Shown: positions 23,447 through 34,512, numbered from the stretch's first letter. The stretch is 64,000 nucleotides of DNA from Moniliella sp. 'wahieum' (GCA_003971905.1 RSEE01000001.1:1674001-1738000), one strand, 5' to 3'. Made by a program: numbers and translations. Notes: generated by a model not told the origin, from the sequence alone.

Positions 23447-25052
23447 ATGGCATCCAAGTCGGTTTCCTCGACCACCAAGGCTCTCGGTACGTCTCTTGGT
23501 TCCCTTCCACTGCGTCGCGCTTGTTCTGACTCCCATCGTGGCCCCTTTCAGCAACCCCAGCCAAACAGAAGAAGGTTCACTTGAGCAAGAAGCACAAGCG
23601 AGCTCCCCCTCCCCCCTCTTCTTCTTCCTCTTCCTCCTCATCCGAATCAGAAAGCGATTCCGATTCCGATTCCGATTCTTCGAGCAGCTCCAGCTCAGAA
23701 GAGTCAGATGTGGAGATGGCGGAGCTTGTCTTGGTTGCACCCAACAGCAGCTCCGACAGTGACAGCTCCTCCGACTCTGACTCTGACCGACTCCGACTCC
23801 GACTCCGACTCGAGTTCCAGCTCGAGTTCTAGCTCCAGCTCGTCCTCCGATTCGGATTCGGATTCTGACTCCGACTCCGACTCCGACTTGAGCGATTCGG
23901 ACCACCAACCGGGCCAAATTCTCATCTTGCAGCAGGGCCATGAGTCCAGTTCCTCCAGCTCCAGCGACTCTGATTCGGATTCTGACTCTGACTCGGACTC
24001 GGACTCGGACTCGGACTCGGACTCTGACTCGGACTCGGACTCGGATTCTGACTCGGACTCTGACAGCAAGGGCGCCGAGGTTGTGGCTGTGGCCACTGCG
24101 GAGGTGAGTTCGTCGGAGTCGGATTCTGATTCTGATTCGGATTCCGATTCGGATTCCGATTCGAGTTCCAGCTCCAGCGACTCGGATGATGAGGAAGAGG
24201 AAAAAATGGTCCTTGTAGCCCACGAGGTTCCAGAGGAAGAGTCGGACACTTCAAGCACGTCTACGGGGGAGAGCATCAACACGGCCGAAGCAGCCGCTGT
24301 GGTCGTTGCCGAGCCGGACTCGGATTCGGATTCGGATTCGGATTCTGATTCGGACTCGTCCAGTGATTCGAGCTCCTCCAGCGACTCGGACTCGGATTCC
24401 GACAGCTCTGACTCTGACAACGACGAGCAAGGCGCGGTGATCGTTGTCCAAACCAAGGGAGAAAGCTCCGATTCGGATTCGGACTCGGATTCGGACTCGG
24501 ATTCGGACTCGGATTCAGATTCGGACAGCGACGACAACGACGCCCACGAGGGTGTAATCATTGTCGACGAAGGGAGACGACTCGGACTCGAGCTCGAGTT
24601 CTGACTCTGACTCTGACTCTGACTCTGAATCTTCTAGTGATTCGAGCTCGGACTCGGACTCGTCTAGCGACTCGAGCTCCGACTCGGACAGTTCGAGCAG
24701 TTCGGACTCGGATTCCTCCAGCGATTCGGATTCGGACTCGGACTCGGACTCGAACGAAGAGCAAGTGGTATTGATTGTTGAAGAAAACAACTCGTCTTCC
24801 GATTCGTCTGATTCTTCATCCGAATCCGACTCTGACTCCGACTCTGACTCGTCTTCCTCTTCGGAGGAGGAGGTGCCCCAGAAAAAGGTGGCTGGTCACA
24901 AGAGGAAAGCCTCCCCATCTTCGGATTCCGAGTTGGAGCCAGTAGAATCTGCCAAGAAACGGTCCAAGAAACGTGCGCTTCCTATGCCTGTGCCCCGCGG
25001 CCACAAAGAGCGAAAGGGATCCAAGTCGTCGCGCAAGTCTCAACGGGCCTAA
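23447..25052 (+). CDS. Ser-Asp repeat protein (SRP40-like composition) with SIM-like motifs
   Basis: Exon 1 (23447-23486) and exon 2 are joined across a 65-nt intron (23487-23551, gtacgt...ttcag). The N-terminus is [20 protein letters not shown] followed by a Lys-rich [16 protein letters not shown]. Then come about 430 residues of SD/SS/SE repeats, and a basic C-terminus ([39 protein letters not shown]) ending in TAA at 25050-25052. Embedded between SD tracts are eight short aliphatic cores: [51 protein letters not shown] and QVVLIVEE. The composition is that of nucleolar CK2-phosphorylated proteins such as SRP40/Nopp140, but the conserved SRP40 C-terminal domain is absent. The aliphatic cores flanked by Ser/Asp fit SUMO-interaction motifs; that is inference. 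Two frame changes lie near 23790 and 24575. Lys-rich ends suggest nuclear location. Confidence 0.85.
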
Positions 25053-25771
25053 ATGGGCAATCTGAAGTGTTTTGGTGGCTTGATGAGTGGCGTCCGAACT
25101 TTGAGACATCACTCAACACTCAGTAATGGGCCCATGACCGGTTGGGGCCGACTGGGATAGCAGCGTGCCTGAAGACCGAACACTCTTCAAGTGACTATCC
25201 CCCCAACCTTTCGAAAATCAACAAAAAGCGGACTCGTAATTACGGCTCGCACGACCAATCTGGTGGTCGCATAAACATCTTCCACTCCACTCCACGCCCC
25301 TATCGTCGCTGTTCCTTATCTTTTGCTCGGCGTTTTCATCTCTGCTGCTAATATGAGGCTACGATGCCATGCTTTGCCACTAGGATCCAAAGGCGGACAA
25401 AGAGAAACATAGTTCGGTAGATTGACTCGGTAGATTGACGGTTGCTGCCAATTTGAAGACAGGCCCAGCATCGTAACAGAGAAACGACGGACAATGAAGG
25501 GGACAGCGCCAGCCCTTCGGCCTGCGCCCGCGTTGCCTTTCCGTCGCACAACTGGTCAGGTCTTGTCGTCCAGTTCCATCTCCGAGATAGCCCACAGTTG
25601 CTGCTTGTATCTGGCGAAGTGGCGCGCCTGTATGGCCACCTGTGTTTTCTTTCTCTACTAGCGGCCTATCGTCAACACGAGACTGCCTTTTCAAGAGGCT
25701 GGCTCGGGTTAGGGTTAGGTGGTACTTCTGGGTCGCCTTGTAATGTTGCAACAATCTCAGGTGTTGGGCAC
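25053..25771. other. Intergenic region with telomere-like motif
   Basis: No gene is recognised. A GGTTAGGGTTAGG word lies at 25707-25719, upstream of the cytochrome b5-domain gene; it resembles fungal telomere repeats or Tbf1-type binding sites. An open minus-strand frame of about 270 codons overlapping this area lacks any recognisable motif. Confidence 0.5.
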
Positions 25772-26821
25772 ATGGAGTTGAACTGGTGACTCGCCACCGC
25801 CAGCACCACCACACGAGGTAGCTACGTGGCCAACGTCCGAGGGCAATGGGAACACCCCCCGTCCGTTTCCCCAGAACCCAGCTGATGGTGGCAATGGTAC
25901 CGATCCCGATGCACCGCCCTCGTTTCCCCTCCTGAATGGACCGCAGGTGGCTGCTGCATCCCGAGCTTCTACCTCCTTGTCGCCCGGCGCCCCCTCTGGC
26001 GGTGAGCGGACCGTGGCGAGCGTCGGTTCTTCCTCGTCCGGCAGAGGAAGTGGTAACCTCATGCCTCCTCCCACGGCATCGGGTCCGAGTGTTCCACGCA
26101 CCACGCCTCGCTTCACCTCGGCTTCCGCCTCTCCCTGATGCCCCCGCCACGCACCACAGCCGCCGCGTCGCTCCGCCTTGCCCCCGCGCCAGCTGCTCCC
26201 TCACCTGGTCTCCTCGCTGCCGGTGCGCCGCGATCTAAGCGCGCCAAGGTCGCACTCGCTCCTGGATTTGGACCGCTGGACTGGGCTCGACTCAAGAGCA
26301 GTGGAAAGCCTGAGCTGCGAGTACGTCTGGTCTTCCTTCCTTTTCCGTGCTGCCTAGTCCCCTACGTCCGATACAGGCAAGGCGGGGCAGAAAGGAATAG
26401 AACTGACTTGACTGTACCTATCCCTACCCTTCCCCTTTCCTCTTTGGCAGGCTGGATTTACTGAACTACAACGCATCACGCGCGAAGAGCTCAAGAAACA
26501 CAATACACCTGACGATGCCTGGTCTGCGTTCCATGGCAAAGTGTACAACTTGACGCCGTACTTGCGTTACCACCCTGGTGGGGTGGAGGAGCTGATGCGG
26601 GTGGCAGGGCGGGATGGGACACGATTGTTCAGTACGTTTTACTTCTGGATAGGACTCCACTTTACTGCTGTTACGCATTGCTCGTTGCTCGTTGCTCGTT
26701 GGCTAGTTCGCTAGGTGTGCCGCACCCATGCTGACGTTGCTGTTCCTCAGTGCTAACCCATTCTTGGGTCAACATTGAGGCTATGATTGATACTACTCTC
26801 ATCGGCTTCTTGGCCCCTTAA
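25772..26821 (+). CDS. Cytochrome b5-like heme-binding domain protein
   Basis: The C-terminal half is a cytochrome b5 fold: KVALAPGFGPLDWARLKSSG, then LQRITREELKKHNTPDDAWS, AFHGKVYNLTPYLRYHPGGV, MRVAGRDGTRLF and LTHSWVNIEAMIDTTLIGFL. The two axial heme His lie in YHPGG and THSWVN. The KVAL-x-PG-x-x-x-LDW lead-in is typical of the fungal Irc21/CYB5R4-like group, which probably serves in ER electron transfer. Introns are 26321-26450 and 26632-26750, and both keep the frame. The stop is TAA at 26819-26821. The N-terminal ~150 residues are Pro/Ser/Gly-rich and disordered. Frame changes occur near 25785 and 26130. The ATG at 25772 (MELNW) is my best start but uncertain. Confidence 0.82.
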
Positions 26822-27392
26822 GATGCCAGCTGTTTTGACCAATGTCCAGGTCTGCATATCCTCCCTGCCGTCCAAATATGAACGCGCTCCCCTGTCAACG
26901 CCGCCTTAGCTTCGAGGAGCTCGATGGGCGGCTCTCATGCACTCATGCCCGAAGCCTGAAGCACGGAGAACTCCCACGGCAAATGCTAATCAGATACCTT
27001 CCTTCACAAGCCTCTCACTGCACATCGCTCCCACAGCCTTCCTGCGGGGGCCGTATTCGCGACCACCTGTACGGGGAACAAAATGACGCATGAGCCTTCA
27101 CATCTAGCCTACGATACCAAAGACAGTTTTTAAGACCAAAAGGAATCTTTTGCTTGAGGGAGGGGGAACAATGGTTCGAGAGAGCCATAATCAAGGGGTT
27201 GGGATAGACCTAACAGGCCACGGTGCCGAGCAAGGAAACACTCGCTACGATACGCATGTGCGTGGGAATGGGACAGCCATAAAGGCAACATGGGAGGTGC
27301 ATGGATGCAAATAGAGACACATTCATCGTTGCGACTCAGAAATGGATAAAACACCAATCCAATCGGAACGTGATTGGAAATTCACTTTGCGC
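26822..27392. other. Intergenic region, no gene seen
   Basis: This holds the 3' flanks of two convergent genes. No recognisable features apart from short open frames. Confidence 0.5.
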
Positions 27393-27836
27393 TTAGGTGT
27401 TGGGGTTCATGCGGCGCTTGCCGTTGGGAGCGAGCGTAGCGTTGACAAAGCTACAAGCAGAGAAGAGTCAGTACGAAAATAACCGATAACGCGAAGACAG
27501 GGGTAAACGTACCGGCGCGTGTAGAGCAGGCGCTTCTTAGCGCGGCCCTTGGGCAGCTTCTTCTTCTCCTGAGGCTCGACCTTGGGGGTCTGACCCTTGA
27601 CCTTACCGGCACGTGCGAGGGAGCCGTGAACTTTGCCCCTGCAAAGACGACATTGGTCAGTTCACCCGCGATACAAGGGGGGAGAGAGAGCAGGGATGAG
27701 TGCCAGCGTCCGACACATCACTCCAGGCCGAGGGAATCGCATCCTCAGGCTTTCGGAGGCACGGCCGCGAGGAGGAGTGATCGGACGGACGCCGGCAGCC
27801 CGCGGGCAGCAAAAAGGGGGTGGGAGGGACATACAT
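27393..27836 (-). CDS. RPS30: Ribosomal protein eS30
   Basis: Small-subunit ribosomal protein without a ubiquitin-like fusion. Spliced product reads [18 protein letters not shown], then [38 protein letters not shown] and MNPNT, matching yeast Rps30 in length (about 62 aa) and ending. Introns are 27834-27639 (196 nt, gtatgt...ttgcag) and 27512-27451 (62 nt, gtacgt...ttgtag). The first intron falls inside the start codon: exon 1 ends in AT and exon 2 begins with G, restoring ATG GGC AAA. No other nearby ATG gives the eS30 N-terminus. The gene is divergent from eS10 with about 254 bp between starts, suggesting a shared promoter. Confidence 0.92.
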
Positions 27837-28090
27837 GTTGATGGTCTGGAGGAAAGGTGTGGTGGCAAACCCGAGCGGGCCTTAGCAAGGGCCGAGGCGG
27901 CCGCCGTACCCGCTAGGGTTATGACGTTAGCCACTCAATTTTGCGCCGGCTGCGGCACCAACCCTAACTAGTTTTGCTTGGGCTGCTGCGGCTTCGCCCC
28001 CGTTTTTCTCCCGCAGAACTTTGCGCTCGGACAGTTTACCGCCATCACCACCCCTCCCTCTCACTTTTGCCCGTCTTCGCCGTACCCGTC
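27837..28090. promoter_or_regulatory. Bidirectional promoter of eS30/eS10
   Basis: It contains CTAGGGTTATGACG (27912-27925) and CAACCCTAACTAG (27958-27970), two telobox-like AACCCTA/TAGGGTT words in opposite orientation. In several fungi Tbf1-type factors bind such sequences at ribosomal protein promoters. Control of both genes by these elements is inference. Confidence 0.5.
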
Positions 28091-28515
28091 ATGATTATCC
28101 CCAAGGACAACCGCAAGAAGATCTACTCGGAGCTGATCCAGGAGGGTGTCCTGGTCGCCCCCAAGGACTTTGAGACGACCCACCCGTACCTCGAGCTGCC
28201 CAACCTGCAAGTGGTCAAGGCGGCCCAATCGCTCACTTCGCGTGGCTACCTCAAGACTCAGTTCAGCTGGCAGTGGTACTACTACACCCTCACTCCGGAG
28301 GGTCTGGACTACCTCCGCGAATACCTCCACTTGCCCGCGGAGATTGTGCCGGCGACGCACAAGCGCCCGGCGCGCCCGGCCCGTGCTGCTGGTCCCCCGG
28401 CTGGTGCGCCCGGTGCCTACCGTCCCCTCGTCCTTCGGGCGCTGGAGAGTACCGTCGCAAGGACGCTGCTCCCTCGGGTGACTACCGCCCCCGCTTCTCG
28501 GGCAACCGTGCTTAA
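28091..28515 (+). CDS. RPS10: Ribosomal protein eS10
   Basis: Starts [20 protein letters not shown] and continues [55 protein letters not shown] and PATHKRP, the complete winged-helix core of eS10 at the mRNA entry/beak side of the 40S subunit. After GAYRP the frame shifts near 28426: a run of four C where five would give [17 protein letters not shown] and then [12 protein letters not shown], the normal Arg/Gly/Pro-rich tail, with TAA at 28513-28515. The unshifted frame runs to 28555 but with a tail unlike the family. Length with the shift is about 141 residues, as expected. Confidence 0.93.
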
Positions 28516-29058
28516 AAAGTTGGCACATGAAGAGGCCATGCGGTCGTTTCGTTGATTGCACGCTCGGATCCCCGTTTGGATTTCCTGTTTTCGTCCTTGC
28601 TGATGCTGCTTTTGTTGCTTCCCCCTCTTAGCTCGAGCGTCGGGTGGCTAGCCCTTAGCGATCAACGTCGCCCGTGTGGCCTGTACATCTATTCTGGGTG
28701 TTCGCATTTGCTTTCATGATACCTCTTGTGGTTGCAAACTGTGTACGCTTGTTGTTACTTCCCTGTCCCCTTTATGACATGTATGCCTGTATACTGTCCT
28801 TAAATGTGTGTGTGTCCTATAGTTTTTGGATGGGGCGAGGGTGAGAGAACTGGGTATCTCTTACTTGACGGTTAGTTTACCATGTTGCCCACGCGGTGTG
28901 GGGGCGGAGGGTCGTAAGGCACCAGGTATGACAACCTGAATGAAGGGTGTTAAGTAGTAGCTGCCTCAAGCTTGGCTGAGCGATCAGGCTGATCTCGCAC
29001 CCATCTCCAATTTCTTCGTCCCCAGCATCTCGCTCTTTCCCTGTTCCTCCGCTTCGCA
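28516..29058. other. Intergenic region, 3' of eS10
   Basis: T-rich 3' flank (28580-28850). Near 29000-29058 a pyrimidine-rich stretch resembling a 5' leader ends at the copia insertion site. No gene is seen. Confidence 0.45.
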
Positions 29059-29063
29059 CCATG
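29059..29063 (+). repeat. Target-site duplication, left copy
   Basis: CCATG directly before the left LTR is repeated at 34508-34512 directly after the right LTR. Five bp is the standard duplication size for Ty1/copia elements. Confidence 0.9.
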
Positions 29064-29224
29064 TGTCAGCGCCATCATGCATGCAGCTGATCACGCATCA
29101 CGCATCGCGCTGTTCTATCCGACTCTCCTCTTATGTTCTGCCCCTAACGGGCTCCTCTCTTGGAATAGATCCATCACCTCCCTCTGTCTTCTTCTTTCCG
29201 TAGGCCTTTGTCCTCGCATTAACA
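29064..29224 (+). repeat. Left LTR of the copia element
   Basis: 161 bp, starting TGTCAGCGCC and ending GCATTAACA. It matches 34348-34507 almost perfectly. Confidence 0.93.
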
Positions 29225-29332
29225 GGTTGAGCCCACACATCCTCTGAGTAGGCGGAGACTACACCTCTCTCGTCTGCCCGCCTGAGCCCTACTTATATTT
29301 TTTTCCCACCTACCCCCACCCCACACGGCTGA

Positions 29333-30744
29333 ATGCCTGGTCTCCGTTCCGGAGCCGATACTGCTTTTCCACCCCTTTCCAAGAAGAAGCGTAACCCGCG
29401 CGCCGAAAGCATGTCTGCCGACGCCATTCTCCCTGTCGAAGCTACCCATGAGGAGCCCGCAGTTTCCATTCCTCGTGTCGAGGCTACCCAAGAGGAGCCT
29501 GCAGTTCCCCACGCCACCCCGCCGCCCCCGAGCGTCTGGACGGTGAAGACGCCCAAATTGCCCACGATGGCACCCCCCCCTCTGTCGAAGGAAATCACTC
29601 CCCGAAAACCAACCTAACCCACCATGAGCTCATGTTCCTGTTGCATCTTCAAGATTTACACCCCGAGTGGTCTACGGAACAGGCACAAGATGCGATTCAC
29701 GACCTCGCATTCATGCACGAATTTGCTTACTTTGCCCGCAAGTACCGCATTCAAGGTACCGCGGCGCTGATTCCCAATTGGTTTCCCCCAGTTCGAACAT
29801 CTGCCCACAGCCCCAGCAGTGTTGACACTTTCCCACCTCTGGAAATCCCTTCTCATCAGACACGTTCTGTGGAGGAGGAGATGATTAGGGCGCTGGCTAA
29901 AGGAAACAGCTTACCCTCCTGGGAACTCGGAACGACGCACTGGCTTGATTATGACTATGATACGCGCAACCAGCTCTCGGCATACCAGTTCCTGAACCTA
30001 GTCGTCAACGGCCCCTCTTCCCCTGAGGAAGAGCTGATCGACAGGCGGCTCGAGCATGTCCTTTTGACCAAATGTGACTCGACCACGCAGAGTCATGTTG
30101 CCTGCGGTTCGGCCTCAGGCCTGTACCGCAAGATGTGCGAGCGCAATCGTCCCACCCAGGTCAAACTTGAGAGTGATGTCAGTTCCCGCCTGGACACACT
30201 TAAGCCTGCGGCGCATGAGACGGCGCGGAAGTTCCTTGCCCGCATCGAGCGGATCGTGGGTATGGGTGAAATGATTGGACTCCCGCTCAGCGTTCGTGCC
30301 TGGAGCGTTCTTGCCAATAGCTGCCCTGAGCCGAATCGCGTGAAGGAGCAACAGCTCCAGGGCAAGACCCGGAGCCAAGCGCTGCAGTTCTTGAACATCG
30401 AGGACACAGTGCTCGTCACCAAGGCTGTTTCCTCGCACAAGGGCAAAGGAGGGCGCGCAGAGCGCAATGGTACCTGCCGTCTTCACCCCAATGGCAGACA
30501 CGCAGAGGCCCAATGCTGGTCACTGCATCCGGAGTTGAAGAACATGCCGATGTCGAGCAGCTCGAATAACTCCAATACTTCCCATTCGGCCACAGCAGTT
30601 AGTCGCTACGCCAGGCAGGAGGAACCCCTCCGCCACCGATGTACTCGCCCGGCTATATGCCGACGTACTACCCCTCACCTCTGGTTTTACCAGCTCCGGC
30701 ATTCCCACAGCCAACTAGCCCTACCGCGAACGCGCAAGGCCTAG
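29333..30744 (+). mobile_element. gag region of the copia element
   Basis: Encodes a leader with a repeated EEPAV block, then a gag-like helical region (including KFLARIERIVGMGEMIGLP) and a Cys/His segment (CRLHPNGRHAEAQCW) where a nucleocapsid zinc knuckle is expected. This is the structural protein region of the fossil. Confidence 0.8.
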
Positions 30745-30806
30745 CCCCCGTTTCTTTCCCGCCTCCTGATCGCCAGTAGGAACTCGCGGCAGCCCTGTCA
30801 CAGGGG

Positions 30807-33800
30807 TTGCCACCACCCACCACTGCGTCTGCGCTCCACAAGCTGGTAGTTGACAGCGGCGCGACGCCGAGCATGGTCCGCTCGCCCGAGGGTTTCATTT
30901 TCCTCGAGCCTGCGACTGGGTGGGTTGAGTTGGCTGGCGCGTCCAGGAAGCTTGCGGTGACAGGCTGTGGGGTGAAGCGGGTTCGACTCCCGGCTTCCAC
31001 AGTCCAAACTGAATGCATCCTTGACTTGTACTGCTTGCTTGTCCCCCAGTTAGACCATGACTTACTCTCTGTACCGCAGGCAAATGCCGCTGGTCATCGA
31101 GTAGAGTTCCTTGCACACCGCCAAGGCGCTGTTATCCATAGCGATCCCGCAATTGTTGCTCGCTACGACCGTATCGCTAATGGCTATGTGGTTGATTACC
31201 ACTGCGACGTCCCCAACGTCCCCATTCAAGCCCACGCCCGTGCCGCCGTGGCCGACTATACCCGGATACTGGCTGCTCATGCCCGCCATGGTCATGTTGG
31301 TTGGCGCCAGCTTCCCCGCCTCACGGCCACGGGGCCAGTTGCGCAACGCATCACTTCCACCCAGGCCCATGCAGCCGAGGCCGACGCGGCCTGCGTTTGT
31401 CAGGCGTGCGCGGCGGGGCGGGGCACCCGACGCCCGTTCCCTGAGAGCCACACGGCACGTGCAGCTGCCCCACTGGCGCACTTGCATGCCGATCTAGTGA
31501 CAGATTGGCCGACGGGGCTGAAGGGTGAGCGCAATTTACTTGTCGTAGTCGACGACTGCACCGGCTATCTCTGGGCCATTCCGCTGGTGCGCAAGAGCGA
31601 CGCTGCAATGGCACTAGCCAACTTAATTCTCCTCGAGGAGCGCCGCCTCCTCGCCCGCCACGGCGCCAGTCTTTTCCGTCTCCACACCGATGGCGGTACT
31701 GAGTTTTCCCGTGTCCCGCACCTCCTCACTGCTGCCGGTCATGCACCGATCCAGCACACCACCACCACCCCCTACACCTCCCAGCAGAATGGCCACGCCG
31801 AGCGCGCCGCTCGCACTATACAGGAGCGTACCCGCGTCCTCCTCGCCGGCGCCCGCGCACCGTCTCAGTACTGGGCCGACGCCGCTGTCGCGGCAGCTTT
31901 GTATGCCAACGTTAGTGTGTCGGCCGCATTGGGCGCCCCCTCACCATTTGAACGCTATCACGACCGCCCCCTCCCACGCAGCTCTTATTTTGGGGCACCC
32001 TGGGGTGCGGCCGGCTGGTGTACTTTGTTAGGTCCCGAGCGCGGCCACCGCGCCGCCGCGCGCCCGCCCTGGCATGCTAGTCGGATTCGATCCGCTCGGC
32101 TCCAAGGGATACGAATTTGAGTTTATCACAGAAGACGGCCACAGCTCGTACAGGGCGTGGTGCACCGACGTCATGTGGGATCCCACAAACCCCGGGCTGG
32201 CGATACGCCAGGCCCAATCGTTGCCGGGTACGCCACCGGATGGGCTTCGCGACCGTCCGGATACACCTGGTGGGGCTGAAGTTTCCACATCTGGTGGGGC
32301 TGAAGTTTCCACACCTGGTGGGGCTGAAGTTTCCACGCCTGGTGGGGCTGAAGCTGCCCCCCGTCGCAATCCGGCTCGGGCGCGTCCCCCCTGATTTCTA
32401 TCAACCCAAGGATGCGCATGCGCCTCCCTTGACGGATGAGCCGCCAGCCGAGCTTGATCCCGATTGGAGCCCAACGGGCCATGCGCGCACCGCGCGTCAT
32501 CCCCCTTTGTCCCACCCAATCCCCCCTACTATTACTGTTTCTTCCCCTGATCCTGCCACCGCATCCCTTACACCAAGCCCGAAAAAGAAAGCCATTCCCC
32601 GCCGGCAACGCCGTTTCGCATCCCTCCCCCGACTGTCGGCACCACTGCTGACGGTGTGCCCCTTGCCCCTCGGACCGAGCGTGAAGCAATGGCCACCTCT
32701 GAGTGGCCCCAGTGGCGCCAGGCCGAACACATTGAGCTTGACGGGCTCAGATCCATGGATGCCTTTGAAGAAGTGCCACGCCCTCCGGCCGGAACGAAGA
32801 TCTTGGGTGCCCGCACCGTCTACAGTGTTGGCGTCACCCCAGAGAATATGTTCCTCAAACGGAAAGCCCGTATTGTGGTTCAAGGAAACCAGGAGGATAC
32901 AAGTGAGTTGCCCAAGGCCCTCACATTCTCGAGTGGCGCAGCACATCAGTCTTTTCGCACCGTAGCCGTGGGAGGTAAAGCGCAAGGCCTCCAGGCATAT
33001 TATTTTGACTGCAAGAGTGCATATCTCCATGCACCCATTCCCTATGAGGTATACGTTAAGCCTCCCGATCGTTTTCTCACCGACAAAGCAAACGTTTGGC
33101 GACTCAAGAAGTCCCTCTATGGCCTTGCAGCCTCCGGCGCTGCGTGGCACCGCCACCTCGCCAGCAAGCTACGAGATATTGGTTTCCGCTCGACGGTAAC
33201 AGAACAGGACGTATGGATACGCAAACGAGCGAATACGACCATCATGCTCGCAATATACTGTGATGACGGAATGGCCATGGCCCCGTCCCAAGCTGCTTTT
33301 GACGCATTCATGGACGAACTCGGTCTCAACATCAAGATTGGCGACAAGGGTCCTCTCAGTAAGATGCTGGGTGTGCACTATGTTACTCGCCCTGATGGTT
33401 TTGACTGCGACCAGCGTGCATTTCTGTTAGCTTTACTCGCCCGCACCGACATGCTCGAGTGCAACCCTGTTCGTTTGCCTATCAATCCTGATACACCTCT
33501 CCCGCCACGTCCACCAGACGAAGCTCCTGCCACTGTCGCCGAGCATAAGCGCTATATGTCGATTGTGCAGAGCCTCAGCTGGGCCGCGCAGACCTGCCGG
33601 CCCGACCTGTCATTTGTCGTACATCTTCTCAGTCGTTGGAACAAGGATCCCTCTGCTGCACACCGCAGCGCCGCACAACATGTCCTGCGCTACCTCCGTG
33701 GTACATTGGATTGGTCTCTGCGTCTCAGGATCAATCGAACGGCACCTCCTATTGCCGTATTTACCGATAGCGATTGGGGCGGCGACAAGGTCACACGCAA

Positions 33801-34281
33801 GTCGGTAACAGGGGTCGCTGTGTTTGTTTTTGGCGCCCTAGTGCACTGGCGCAGCGCCCAGCAGACCACTACGGCAATGTCGACCGCTGAAGCTGAGATG
33901 ATGGCTATTAGAGAGGGCGCCCGCGACGCTCTCCGCATTCGTAACCTCATGGTCGAGCTTCAACTAGTACCTTCCAACTGTCCGGTGGATCTCTATAGCG
34001 ACTCGGCTGTTGCCCTGTCAATTATCTCTCGCCCTGGTTTCATTGGACGCCTTCGTCATATGGACATTCGCAACCATTGGTTCCGCGAGCATGTCGATTC
34101 GGGGCGCATTTTGTGGCACAAGGTTCTTGGAACCGAGAACCCCGCGAATGATTTTACCAAGCTCCTACCGTATACGGTTCAACGCTCCAGTGTAGGTCGC
34201 TACCTCACGCTCACGCCGGATCCTGGTGGGGCTGAGGAGACTTCCCGCATCAAGCCCATTTTCGGCTCAGATTCCTCCTAG
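30807..34281 (+). mobile_element. pol region of the copia element
   Basis: Parts in order: protease around the VVDSGAT motif (about 30.85 kb); integrase with the H..H..C..C region and DDE core (about 31.25-31.95 kb, including HADLVTDWPTG, FRLHTDGGTEFS and QQNGHAERAART); reverse transcriptase (about 32.7-33.5 kb, including DCKSAYLHAPIPYEVYVKPP and YCDDGMAM); RNase H (about 33.75-34.15 kb, including VFTDSDWGGD and STAEAEMMA). The order integrase before reverse transcriptase defines the copia superfamily. Confidence 0.92.
32262..32355 (+). repeat. 24-bp tandem array inside the copia element
   Basis: About 3.5 copies of a 24-bp unit beginning CCTGGTGGGGCTGAAG. The core TGGTGGGGCTG recurs near 34225 and at the junction with the right LTR. 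Confidence 0.85.
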
Positions 34282-34347
34282 CCAGCTGGCTCTTGATTTG
34301 TCACTCTTCCAATCTCGTCGGATCCTAGCGTCGAGTCGTGGTGGGGC

Positions 34348-34507
34348 TGTCAGCGCCATCATGCATGCAGCTGATCACGCATCACGCATCGCGCTGTTCT
34401 ATCCGACTCTCCTCTATGTTCTGCCCCTAACGGGCTCCTCTCTTGGAATAGATCCATCACCTCCCTCTGTCTTCTTCTTTCCGTAGGCCTTTGTCCTCGC
34501 ATTAACA
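34348..34507 (+). repeat. Right LTR of the copia element
   Basis: 160 bp. It is preceded by the purine-rich GTGGTGGGGC, the expected polypurine tract for plus-strand priming. Confidence 0.93.
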
Positions 34508-34512
34508 CCATG
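34508..34512 (+). repeat. Target-site duplication, right copy
   Basis: CCATG, identical to 29059-29063. Confidence 0.9.

Larger units (their letters stand above)
29064..34507 (+). mobile_element. Ty1/copia LTR retrotransposon, near full length
   Basis: A 5.4-kb element with two short LTRs, a gag region, and a pol region in the copia order protease, integrase, reverse transcriptase, RNase H. The LTRs begin TG and end CA, differ by about one base, and are bounded by a perfect 5-bp duplication, so the insertion is young. The coding region is spread over several reading frames, with about four breaks. Some copia relatives use a frameshift between gag and pol, and this assembly is indel-prone, so I cannot say whether the copy was functional. 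I regard it as a recent, structurally whole but apparently broken copy. Confidence 0.93.

Noticed and set aside
23704-24561. Long minus-strand open frame of alternating Ser-Glu opposite the Ser-Asp gene
   Set aside because: It is the antisense reading of the GAC/TCG-type repeat; the plus strand has start, intron, basic ends and stop.
25380-26204. Minus-strand open frame of about 270 codons
   Set aside because: Overlaps the cytochrome b5-domain gene on the other strand and shows no domain or conserved motif.
30945-31000. tRNA-like fold (GGAAGC...GCTTCC with a CGGG-TTCGACT-CCCG arm) inside the copia element
   Set aside because: Too short between the stems for a tRNA, no anticodon arm, and it lies inside the protease-coding region; best explained by chance.
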